From Clostridium sp. CAG:169 (GTDB lineage: Bacteria > Bacillota > Clostridia > Oscillospirales > Ruminococcaceae): DNA of 10,463 nucleotides. The position numbers were made by a program, and so were the translations under genes. The stretch spans positions 1 to 10,463 of the forward strand of contig FR880231.1 of the NCBI GenBank assembly GCA_000435195.1, read 5' to 3'. Below the pieces are notes generated by a model. It had not been told where the DNA came from. It worked only from the letters and a program-made list of their open reading frames with translations, and made no database searches. The stretch's first letter is position 1; the number at the start of each line of letters is the position of its first letter. This document shows positions 1-5,819 of the stretch, one piece after another.

Positions 1-373
1 CTCCGGCAACCGGACCGAGCGAAAGACCAGCCAGAAGGCAGAAAGCATTTGCAACGTGTACACGGGTAATATCACCGCCGATTGCCAGTGGAATGGTGAA
101 AGAAATATAGTTGGAAACAAAGACAATAGCACTCATCATACCGATAAAGGCAACTTCGCGGGTGGTAAATTTGTGGTGGCTGCTGATTTTTCTGCCGCAG
201 AATACAGCTGCACCGGCAAGAACAAGGGCACATACAATGTTAAGCAGGACATTTTGTCCGGCAAGTGCGTTTGCCCCAAAGAACATGGCTGCAAAGATGA
301 AAGCTGCAACGGCAAGCTTCCAGATGGTTTTGTTCTGCTGGGTGGTCTGTTCATTGTTTTCTGTCTGGTTCAT
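1..373 (-). CDS. ECF transporter S-component, putative vitamin B6 (pyridoxine-type) uptake subunit, 3' end cut by window
   Basis: Reading from the ATG at 373-371, about 124 codons are visible before the window edge and no stop is reached. The N-terminus is polar (MNQTENNEQTTQQNK), followed by two hydrophobic helices (about residues 17-39 and 42-59). Then comes an S-component-like core: REVAFIGMMSAIVFVSNYISF, IPLAIGGDITRVH, and NAFCLLAGLSLGPVAG. The IPL-x-G-x-TR-[VI]H and N-[AV]-F-C-L-L-[AG]G pattern is typical of integral membrane substrate-binding (S) subunits of energy-coupling factor transporters, which share the EcfAA'T module encoded elsewhere. A GAGGTG Shine-Dalgarno site lies at 379-384, 5 bases before the start. 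The gene follows a pyridoxamine kinase by 42 bases on the same strand. From this context I infer a B6 vitamer as substrate; the sequence alone cannot exclude another small vitamin or hydroxymethylpyrimidine. Confidence 0.8.
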   Translation of the reverse strand, partial: MNQTENNEQTTQQNKTIWKLAVAAFIFAAMFFGANALAGQNVLLNIVCALVLAGAAVFCGRKISSHHKFTTREVAFIGMMSAIVFVSNYISFTIPLAIGGDITRVHVANAFCLLAGLSLGPVAG

Positions 374-415
374 AATAACACCTCATTGTTTTCCACTCGC
401 CATGCGACGGCAGCA

Positions 416-1279
416 TTATAGAATGCTGTATGGTTTTGTGCCAAAGCGATGGTCCGGCATAGCCAGTACCTTTTCGAGCATGACACCGTGTCGGGTATCG
501 GTCGAATAGCTGAAAGTGGTTTTAATACATTCTTCCGCAAAACAGGTCGCCTTTCCCATGGCAATCGGGAGACTGTCACCGGACAAAAATGCGCCGGTAA
601 GTACACTTGCAAAGATGTCTCCTGTACCCGGGTAGGAAACAGGAAGATAATCACAATTTACAATCCAGAAGGTATTGCTCTTTTTGTCGTATCCCAGATT
701 GGAAATCGTTCCTGCATCCATGAGAACCCCGGTGATGACCGTGTACTGTGGTCCCAGGTCACCAAGCTGTGTGAGCAGCTGTCTGGCATCCTCCATCGAG
801 AGCGCCCGGTCGATGTAAGGAAGATTCAACAGGAGACAAGCCTCGGTCAGATTGGGTGTGATTACATCCGCTTCTCGTACCAGCTCTCTCATACGTTCGC
901 ACATCGCTCCTGTATAGGTGCGATATGCTTTGCCATGGTCCCCCATAACCGGGTCCACAACTGCCAAAGCGTTGGGGTAGGTGTGGATAAAGGCAAGGCA
1001 GTGGTCGATTTGCTCCTCGGAACCTAAAAATCCGCTGTAGATACATTCAAACTCCAGTTCCAGTCGCTTGTAATGTTCCAGACAGGGAAGAATAAAATCA
1101 GTCAAATCCCGAAACTCCACCTCACCCAATCCACCGGTGTGGGAGGAAAGGATTGCAGTGGGAACAGGGCAAACCTGAATCCCCATAGCGGATAATGTTG
1201 GCATAATAACAGAGAGCGAGCAACGACCAAAACCGGAAAGGTCGTGGATTGCAGCAACCCGTTTTAAACGGTCATTCAT
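416..1279 (-). CDS. Pyridoxamine/pyridoxal kinase (PfkB/ribokinase-fold, PdxK/PdxY type)
   Basis: The 287-residue protein (from ATG at 1279-1277) matches the usual length of PdxY/PdxK-type kinases, which phosphorylate pyridoxal, pyridoxamine or pyridoxine with ATP in the cytoplasm, yielding PLP-pathway vitamers. Recognisable parts: the N-terminal substrate-loop region HDLSGFGRCSL (12-22) and PTAILSSHTGG (40-50); DPVMGDHG (109-116) near the nucleotide/phosphate site; TPNLTEACLL (141-150); and the anion-hole/catalytic GTGD (218-221, D221 the expected base). The chosen start has a strong AAGGAGG site on the minus strand about 8 bases upstream. A longer frame extends upstream to 1381, but its extra 34 residues are unlike the family and would overlap the promoter. 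It is first in a two-gene unit with the ECF S-component. Which vitamer is preferred cannot be read from the sequence. Confidence 0.93.
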   Translation of the reverse strand: MNDRLKRVAAIHDLSGFGRCSLSVIMPTLSAMGIQVCPVPTAILSSHTGGLGEVEFRDLTDFILPCLEHYKRLELEFECIYSGFLGSEEQIDHCLAFIHTYPNALAVVDPVMGDHGKAYRTYTGAMCERMRELVREADVITPNLTEACLLLNLPYIDRALSMEDARQLLTQLGDLGPQYTVITGVLMDAGTISNLGYDKKSNTFWIVNCDYLPVSYPGTGDIFASVLTGAFLSGDSLPIAMGKATCFAEECIKTTFSYSTDTRHGVMLEKVLAMPDHRFGTKPYSIL

Positions 1280-1341
1280 AGCAGAAGCCTCCTTCGACTG
1301 CAAATCGGAATGTAGGTTTATCGTCAATTTTTCTTTGCAGT

Positions 1342-1355
1342 GCAGGAACCCCTGC
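1342..1355 (-). promoter_or_regulatory. Inverted repeat just downstream of the pdx promoter, possible operator
   Basis: The arms GCAGG and CCTGC are perfect complements around a 4-base centre, and the site lies within about the first 20 transcribed bases of the predicted mRNA. Its position fits a repressor operator or a small 5' hairpin. Binding by a known B6 regulator such as PdxR is not shown by the sequence. Confidence 0.25.
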
Positions 1356-1364
1356 CACATACAA

Positions 1365-1393
1365 AGTATACGAAACCTCATCTATTTTATCAA
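1365..1393 (-). promoter_or_regulatory. Sigma-A-type promoter of the B6 kinase/transporter operon
   Basis: On the minus strand, TTGATA (-35, plus positions 1388-1393) is separated by exactly 17 bases from TATACT (-10, plus positions 1365-1370). This places the transcription start near 1358 and gives a leader of about 80 bases before the kinase ATG. No other equally good pair is seen in the upstream region. Confidence 0.65.
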
Positions 1394-1691
1394 AAAAGAA
1401 GTCAGCTGTCCTGCGTTTTGAGAAAATATACGATATTACTAAATTTGAGGAAGAAAATTGGAAGAAAACTATCATAAAATAACAAAAAATATTTTCAATA
1501 AACAGATGTAGTAAATTGATATAGTTAAATTATATAAAAATTTCCGATATACAAAGAGCAAAGGTGGAAGAAAGGTATAAATTCTATTTTCTTGATGGTC
1601 CTTTCGATGCAAAGAAAATGGAAATAAATGTGCAGGCAGGTTTTATATTTGTAATAAGAAGGGAAGTGGTATGGGGAAAATAGGAAATCAT

Positions 1692-1739
1692 TCCTCCAAA
1701 AGAAATCATACGAAAGGAGGATTCTTCTTTTTGCGTATG
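1692..1739 (+). promoter_or_regulatory. Overlapping hairpins around a strong Shine-Dalgarno site
   Basis: TCCTCC (1692-1697) can pair with GGAGGA (1716-1721). Alternatively CATACG (1707-1712) can pair with CGTATG (1734-1739), strengthened by AAAG (1713-1716) with CTTT (1727-1730). The two folds share bases and cannot coexist, and both occlude part of the AAAGGAGG site at 1713-1720. Such an arrangement is compatible with translational control of the short ORF after it, but could be chance in AT-rich DNA. Confidence 0.2.
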
Positions 1740-1814
1740 GTGGAGATAAAAAGTGAGTTGAGAACGATAGAATTTTTGAATCAAATGGTGTGCTTTTTGA
1801 AAAAACATGGATAA
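1731..1814 (+). CDS. Possible 27-residue small ORF (TTG start), unknown
   Basis: AAAGGAGG at 1713-1720 is a near-perfect Shine-Dalgarno site. It lies 10 bases before TTG at 1731, which opens a 27-codon frame ending in TAA at 1812-1814 (or ATG at 1737 with a rather long 16-base spacing). The peptide is mixed charged and hydrophobic, containing VEIKSELRTIEFLNQMVCFL and ending KKHG. It resembles one amphipathic helix, and I recognise no family. It may be a real microprotein, a leader peptide, or a fragment of a degraded larger gene; the last is supported by neighbouring open stretches in another frame. Confidence 0.2.
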   Translation: MRMVEIKSELRTIEFLNQMVCFLKKHG

Positions 1815-1920
1815 AATCTGATAGAAATGATAACAAATTGTAGCATATCGGCATCAAAGAGCAGCGCAATATGATTTATCTATCGAGAGATGAAATCGGC
1901 AAGAGATTATTGATTAGACC

Positions 1921-1943
1921 TTGACTGAATATGGTAGTATAAT
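1921..1943 (+). promoter_or_regulatory. Promoter-like boxes upstream of the cobW-type gene, abnormal spacing
   Basis: A TTGACT box (1921-1926) and a perfect TATAAT box (1938-1943) are present but only 11 bases apart, too close for a standard sigma-A promoter. TATAAT may work with the weak TAGACC at 1915-1920 (17-base spacing). This is the best promoter candidate for the cobW-led operon; the start would be near 1950, giving a leader of about 70 bases. Confidence 0.35.
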
Positions 1944-2018
1944 GGTACGCGAAAAATACAACGATGAGATTGAATCATATAAACAATATTGTGTGGGAGC
2001 AGTCGGGAGGAAAACGGA

Positions 2019-2909
2019 ATGAACATACAGATTGTTTCAGGCTTTTTAGGTTCAGGGAAAACCACATTTTTAAATCGCTATATGACCTGTTTGCAGGGGC
2101 GTGTTGCCGTTATCGAAAATGAGTTCGGACCGGCAGGACTGGATGCACAGCTTTTGGGGGAAGAAGTACCGGTAAAGGAAATCAGCGCCGGATGTATCTG
2201 CTGTAGCATGGCAATGGATTTTCAGCAGGGGATTGCAGAGGTAGAGCAAAAATACCACCCGGACTACCTTTTAATTGAACCTTCCGGTGTGGGACGTTTG
2301 TCTGATGTGGTGAAGGCTTGTACAGACCAGGGCTATTCAGTCGATCAGCTGATTACGATGGTGGACCTTTCTTCCTATGAGGATTATGCACAAGCGTTTG
2401 GAGAGTTTTATCTGGATCAGATTCGCGGCGCCAATCTGCTTTTGCCGACCTGCTTTCAGGATTTGCCTGGCACAAAGCGGGAAGAGGTTTTGCAAAAACT
2501 GCACGAACAAAATCCGCAGGCGTTGCTGTACGGGGAAGATTGGCGCATGATGGACCCGGAAGCTTTGCTGGAGTTAGTTGAGCTAAGTGCGGCTGTCCAA
2601 AAAAATTCCCTGCCCCATTCATCGGCGCTTCCGGCACACAAGACTTTTTCCAGCCTTGCTTTGGAGGAAATTGCAGACCTGAATGAGGAGGAGCTGCGGC
2701 AAAAGCTGGGGCAACTAAATTACTTAGATTGTGGACAGGTGCTGCGGGCAAAGGGATTTGTGTGCAACAAGGATGGTGGATGGATGCATTTTGATTTTAC
2801 TCCAAGGAATATCACCATCACAGACTATAAACAGCCGACAGAGAAGAAAATCATCCTGATTGGTCGTAGCTTAGACAAGGATGTTCTGATGCGATTGTTT
2901 GCAAGGTAG
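2019..2909 (+). CDS. CobW/COG0523-family P-loop metal-binding GTPase-like protein
   Basis: A 296-residue protein of the CobW/COG0523 (G3E GTPase) group, cytoplasmic proteins that use nucleotide hydrolysis to insert or deliver metals, some working with corrinoid enzymes. Visible motifs: Walker A GFLGSGKTT (8-16), ENEFG switch-like segment (33-37), the hallmark metal-binding CxCC as GCICC (58-62), IEPSG (86-90) as Walker B/G3 equivalent, and MVDLSSY (114-120). The guanine-specificity NKxD/SKxD element expected after DQIRGA is replaced by LLLPTCFQDL, so nucleotide choice may be relaxed or altered. The ATG at 2019 is preferred because GGGAGG (2005-2010) lies 8 bases upstream; an in-frame TTG at 1989 lacks such support and adds non-family residues. 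It leads the operon with an NhaC-type transporter and an MtaA-like methyltransferase, suggesting cofactor or metal loading for that pathway. Confidence 0.88.
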   Translation: MNIQIVSGFLGSGKTTFLNRYMTCLQGRVAVIENEFGPAGLDAQLLGEEVPVKEISAGCICCSMAMDFQQGIAEVEQKYHPDYLLIEPSGVGRLSDVVKACTDQGYSVDQLITMVDLSSYEDYAQAFGEFYLDQIRGANLLLPTCFQDLPGTKREEVLQKLHEQNPQALLYGEDWRMMDPEALLELVELSAAVQKNSLPHSSALPAHKTFSSLALEEIADLNEEELRQKLGQLNYLDCGQVLRAKGFVCNKDGGWMHFDFTPRNITITDYKQPTEKKIILIGRSLDKDVLMRLFAR

Positions 2910-3022
2910 TGCAGAGAGGTGGCTGCAAATTTTGCGGAATGAAACCTGCTGAGGTTTTACACGCCAGCGGCAGACAGGCACAGAAAGGAGGAAAACAACC
3001 GGACAGCAGGGGACAACTATAG
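2909..3022 (+). CDS. Possible 37-residue CxxC microprotein between cobW-like and nhaC-like genes
   Basis: A GTG at 2909 shares its G with the TAG stop of the cobW-like gene (TAGTG), a typical translational-coupling geometry. The frame runs 37 codons to TAG at 3020-3022. The N-terminal half reads QRGGCKFCGMKPAEVLHASG, a CKFCG zinc-ribbon-like pair followed by a short helix-like segment. The C-terminal half is basic and polar. An ATG at 2939 could also be a start but would lose both cysteines. No independent Shine-Dalgarno site has good spacing, so expression would depend on coupling. I recognise no family. It could be a small metal-binding partner of the CobW protein, or simply open intergenic sequence; the latter is a serious possibility. 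Confidence 0.3.
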   Translation: MQRGGCKFCGMKPAEVLHASGRQAQKGGKQPDSRGQL

Positions 3023-3056
3023 ATAGACAAACGTTGACTAGGAGGAGTAGAAAACA

Positions 3057-4386
3057 ATGGATAAAAAAGCGAGTGGAAAGGCGCTGCTGCCTTTCGGTAT
3101 TTTTGTTGGAGTATATTTAGCAACCGGCATGATCCTGAATTTTCAGGGAGTGGAGATGGCATTCTACCAGTTGCCGGCGCCGGTTGCAGCAATCTTGGGT
3201 ATCCTGGTTGCCTTTGCCATGTTTTCCGGCAAGATGGATGAAAAGCTCGGTACCTTCCTGACCGGATGCGGCAGCGAAGGAATTATGACCATGTGTATGA
3301 TTTATCTGTTTGCAGGTGCATTTGCTACCGTTTCTAATGCGATGGGAGGGGTAGACTCGGTGGTAAACCTGGGTATGTCGGTGATGCCGCCGCAGTTTAT
3401 TGCAGCCGGTGCCTTTGTCATCTCGGCATTTATTGCGCTGGCAACCGGAACCTCGGTAGGGTACTGTGACAGCTATGACACCGATTACCATTGGCTTGGC
3501 AGAAGCTGGTGGAATTAATACCTTTTTGGTGGTGGGAGCTACCATTGGCGGAGCGATGTTCGGCGACAATCTTTCGATGATTTCGGATACGACCATCGCA
3601 GCAACCCGCACGCAAGGCGTTGAGATGAAGGATAAATTCAAAACAAACTTCTTTATTGCCCTGCCTGCGGCTATTTTAACCATTGCTCTGCTGCTGATTT
3701 TCGGTCGACCGGAGACTGCACCGGCAGTCGTGCGGGCGGAATTTAACCTGATTAAGGTGTTGCCATACCTGTTTGTTTTGATTGCTTCTTTGATTGGCAT
3801 CAATGTTTTTGTTGTCTTAACGGGCGGCATTTTGTTCTCCAGCTTGATTGGTATTTTTACAGGCTCTTTCACCGTCCTGGAATTTACAGGAAATATTTAC
3901 AGCGGATTTTCTGGAATGTTTGAGATTTTCCTGCTTTCCATGCTGATGGGTGGCTTAGCAACCATGGTAGAAAAGGAAGGCGGAATCGAGTGGGTCCTGC
4001 AAAAAATTAAAAAAGTCATCAAAAACCAGACAACCGCAGAACTGGGTATCGCAACGATGGTTTCTCTTACCGATATGGCAACAGCGAACAATACCGTTTC
4101 TATTTTGATTAACGGCTCTGTTGCCAAGGAAATCAGCGAGGAGTATCAGATCGACCCAAAAAGAACGGCTTCGCTTTTGGATATTTTCTCCTGTGTGTGG
4201 CAGGGACTTCTTCCATACGGTGCGCAGATTTTGTTTGCCTGTGCATTGATTACCAATCTTGACAGTCCGTTCCAGGTTATTTCAATGTGCTGGTACCAGT
4301 ATTTGTTGGCAGCATTTGCAATTCTTTCTACACTGATAGCAGGAAAACGGGGAGGAGCAAAGACTCCAAAACAGCAGGTCAAATAA
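3057..4386 (+). pseudogene. NhaC-family Na+/H+ antiporter-type membrane transporter, split by a one-base frameshift
   Basis: Two overlapping frames together make one NhaC-family (COG1757) secondary transporter of about 442 residues, the normal family length. The first frame covers residues 1-135 (3057-3461), rich in hydrophobic helices and ending in the family segment FIALATGTSVG. It then runs off into nonsense and stops at 3516-3518. The rest resumes in the +1 frame from 3463 with TVTAMTPITIGLAEAGGIN and the family hallmark GATIGGAMFGDNLSMISDTT, ending at TAA 4384-4386. Removing the single T at 3462 restores a continuous reading. The start has AGGAGG at 3040-3045. NhaC relatives exchange Na+ for H+ or for organic acids or amines; next to an MtaA-like methyltransferase it may import or exchange the substrate. 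The frameshift may be a true inactivating mutation or a sequencing error; no obvious slippery site supports programmed shifting. Confidence 0.85.
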
Positions 4387-4414
4387 TATAGAGTGACACA
4401 AGGGGGAATTTTCC

Positions 4415-5527
4415 ATGAAGGATTTAATCGAACAATATGGCAAAGGGCTGGTTATCAAAAAGGACGAGCTGACAGCCATAGAGCGCATGAAGCTGTTTGA
4501 CGAGGGAAAGCCGATCGACCGGATACCATGCTGTTTGGATACAGGGGAAACGATGGCACCTTTGATGGGACTTTCTATCGATGATTACTACCACTCGTCT
4601 CAACTGATGTGTGATTTGGAGGTTTACCTTTATGAAAATTTCCATTCGGATGGCGCCGGTCTTTCCACCACACTGCGCGGGATGGCAGAAGCAATGGGCT
4701 CTCAGATTCGCTATTATGACAACAACATTGCACAATTAAAACAGCCGGCTGTTCCCAGTTGGCGAGAGGTCGACGGTGCAAAGCTGGTGGATGTGGACAA
4801 GGATGGACGCCTGCCGATTATTTTGGAGGGCTTGCGTCTGGTCAAACAGAAACTGGGAGATAAAGTGCCCATCAGCGGGACCGTGACAGGTCCTTTTACC
4901 ATTGCGGCAATGGTCATGGGGACAGAGCAGCTGATGATTGGCATGATTAAAAAGCCGGAGAAAATCAAGCAGCTGATGGAGGTGATTACCGAAAACAATA
5001 ATCGCTATATTCAGCGGCTGATTGATTTGGGTGTCGGCATTGGATTTGCAGACCCGGTCAGCTCCACCGCTCTTATCAGCGTCAAGCAGTATGAAACCTT
5101 CTCTCTGCCATATTTCCAAAAGAATGTGGATTTCATTAAAAAGCAGGGTGCAGGCTGCGGCTTACATATTTGCGGCACAAGCCGAGCTTTGTGGGAGCTG
5201 CTGAAAAAGACCGGGATTGGTACCTTTGGTCTGGATAATGTGGAGGACATGCAGGAGGCGAAAGAGGTTTTGGGCAGTCATATGTGTATTCAGGGCAATG
5301 TGCCACCGGTGGAGGTCATGCGTATGGGTACACCGCAGGATGTTCTCCGTTCAGCAAGAGAATGTATCCGAAAAGCGTATGATTCTCCAAAGGGTTTTGT
5401 TTTAACCTCAGGCTGCCAAATGCCGATGGGAACACCACGGGAGAATATGACGGCGTTGATGGATGCTGCACGCATCTTCGGAAGCTACCCATTGCAGATG
5501 GATTTGTTGTTTGATGAGGCAGAATGA
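4415..5527 (+). CDS. MtaA/CmuA-type (uroporphyrinogen decarboxylase-fold) methyltransferase
   Basis: A 370-residue protein with the UroD-like TIM-barrel layout of the MtaA/CmuA methyltransferases. Those enzymes use a bound zinc to activate a thiol or other acceptor and take a methyl group from a methyl-corrinoid protein. The zinc signature is complete: H251-x-C253 in GLHICGTS and C334 in TSGCQMPMGTPREN, an HxC-x80-C spacing as in MtaA-like enzymes. These ligands argue against true uroporphyrinogen decarboxylase, which does not carry them. Other family-like segments are SGTVTGPFTIAAMVMG (154-169) and FADPVSSTALIS (211-222). AGGGGG at 4401-4406 lies 8 bases before the ATG. It is the last gene of the operon, 28 bases after the NhaC-type transporter and before a strong terminator. 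The physiological methyl donor and acceptor are not evident, and no corrinoid protein is present here. Confidence 0.85.
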   Translation: MKDLIEQYGKGLVIKKDELTAIERMKLFDEGKPIDRIPCCLDTGETMAPLMGLSIDDYYHSSQLMCDLEVYLYENFHSDGAGLSTTLRGMAEAMGSQIRYYDNNIAQLKQPAVPSWREVDGAKLVDVDKDGRLPIILEGLRLVKQKLGDKVPISGTVTGPFTIAAMVMGTEQLMIGMIKKPEKIKQLMEVITENNNRYIQRLIDLGVGIGFADPVSSTALISVKQYETFSLPYFQKNVDFIKKQGAGCGLHICGTSRALWELLKKTGIGTFGLDNVEDMQEAKEVLGSHMCIQGNVPPVEVMRMGTPQDVLRSARECIRKAYDSPKGFVLTSGCQMPMGTPRENMTALMDAARIFGSYPLQMDLLFDEAE

Positions 5528-5558
5528 TTTATTCATGATAAATGATTTTCGCCAGCAG

Positions 5559-5595
5559 AAAAGGGCTTGTCATCCAACGGATGACAAGCCCTTTT
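5559..5595 (+). terminator. Strong rho-independent terminator after the methyltransferase operon
   Basis: A perfect 17-bp inverted repeat, AAAAGGGCTTGTCATCC (5559-5575) against its exact complement (5579-5595), encloses a 3-base AAC loop. The A/T ends give a U run on either strand, so it can work in both directions. It separates the cobW-nhaC-mtaA-like operon from the pyrH block. Confidence 0.92.
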
Positions 5596-5710
5596 AAAAA
5601 TATTCGGCAATGCTGATGTTTTAACAAAAATTATGCCAAGGGTTCGACGAAAAACCAGCAGAAGCAAAAAGGAACTTTCAACTTTTTTGACAGGAAGGGG
5701 AAATAGGGGC

Positions 5711-5739
5711 TTTACATCATCGCTCACTTACGGTAAAAT
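5711..5739 (+). promoter_or_regulatory. Sigma-A-type promoter of the pyrH operon
   Basis: TTTACA (5711-5716) and TAAAAT (5734-5739) are separated by exactly 17 bases, giving a start near 5746 and a leader of about 75 bases before pyrH. A TTGACA at 5687-5692 has no -10 partner at a normal distance. The position just downstream of a strong terminator supports an operon start here. Confidence 0.7.
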
Positions 5740-5819
5740 AAGAGGTAGTAAATTTGTGAATAGAACAGTTTAGGCATTTGCCGGCTTTTCAAAACGAATG
5801 ATATTGGGAGTGAAAGATC

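Larger units (their letters stand above)
1280..2018. other. Long AT-rich divergent intergenic region without a convincing full gene
   Basis: About 740 bases separate the minus-strand kinase from the plus-strand cobW-like gene. Apart from the pdx promoter there is no long ORF with family-like composition. Short plus-strand open stretches have plausible protein-like sequence: 1525-1681 with the internal segment VEERYKFYFLDGPFDAKK, 1731-1814, and 1844-1924 with the end MIYLSRDEIGKRLLIRP. They lie in two reading frames and are separated by stops, which could mean a decayed gene, but I recognise no family. The composition is clearly more AT-rich than the flanking genes. Confidence 0.5.

Noticed and set aside
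1525..1869. Minus-strand open frame of 114 codons in the AT-rich gap
   Set aside because: Composition is F/S/Y/I-rich as expected of random AT-rich sequence, no Shine-Dalgarno site or family motif is visible, and a shorter overlapping frame is equally open.
1989..2018. Upstream TTG start for the cobW-like gene
   Set aside because: The ATG at 2019 has a well-spaced GGGAGG and begins exactly at the usual family N-terminus (MNIQIVSGFLGSGKTT).
1944..2018. Cobalamin riboswitch in the leader of the cobW-led operon
   Set aside because: The leader is too short for the class and no B12-box-like sequence is seen; the gap 2910-3056 was also scanned and lacks it.
3455..3470. Programmed ribosomal frameshifting in the NhaC-type gene
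   Set aside because: No slippery heptamer, rare-codon stall or stop codon is found at the shift point, and the family does not normally use it; mutation or sequencing error is simpler.
3117..3872. Minus-strand open frame of 251 codons opposite the NhaC-type gene
   Set aside because: Antisense to recognisable NhaC motifs, with low-complexity composition and no start context.
4415..5527. True uroporphyrinogen decarboxylase (hemE)
   Set aside because: The HxC...C zinc ligands and the operon context favour the MtaA/CmuA-type methyltransferases, and the typical N-terminal UroD substrate-binding motif is not seen.
5687..5692. TTGACA as the -35 box for pyrH
   Set aside because: No acceptable -10 box lies 16-19 bases downstream; the TTTACA/TAAAAT pair at 5711-5739 is better.
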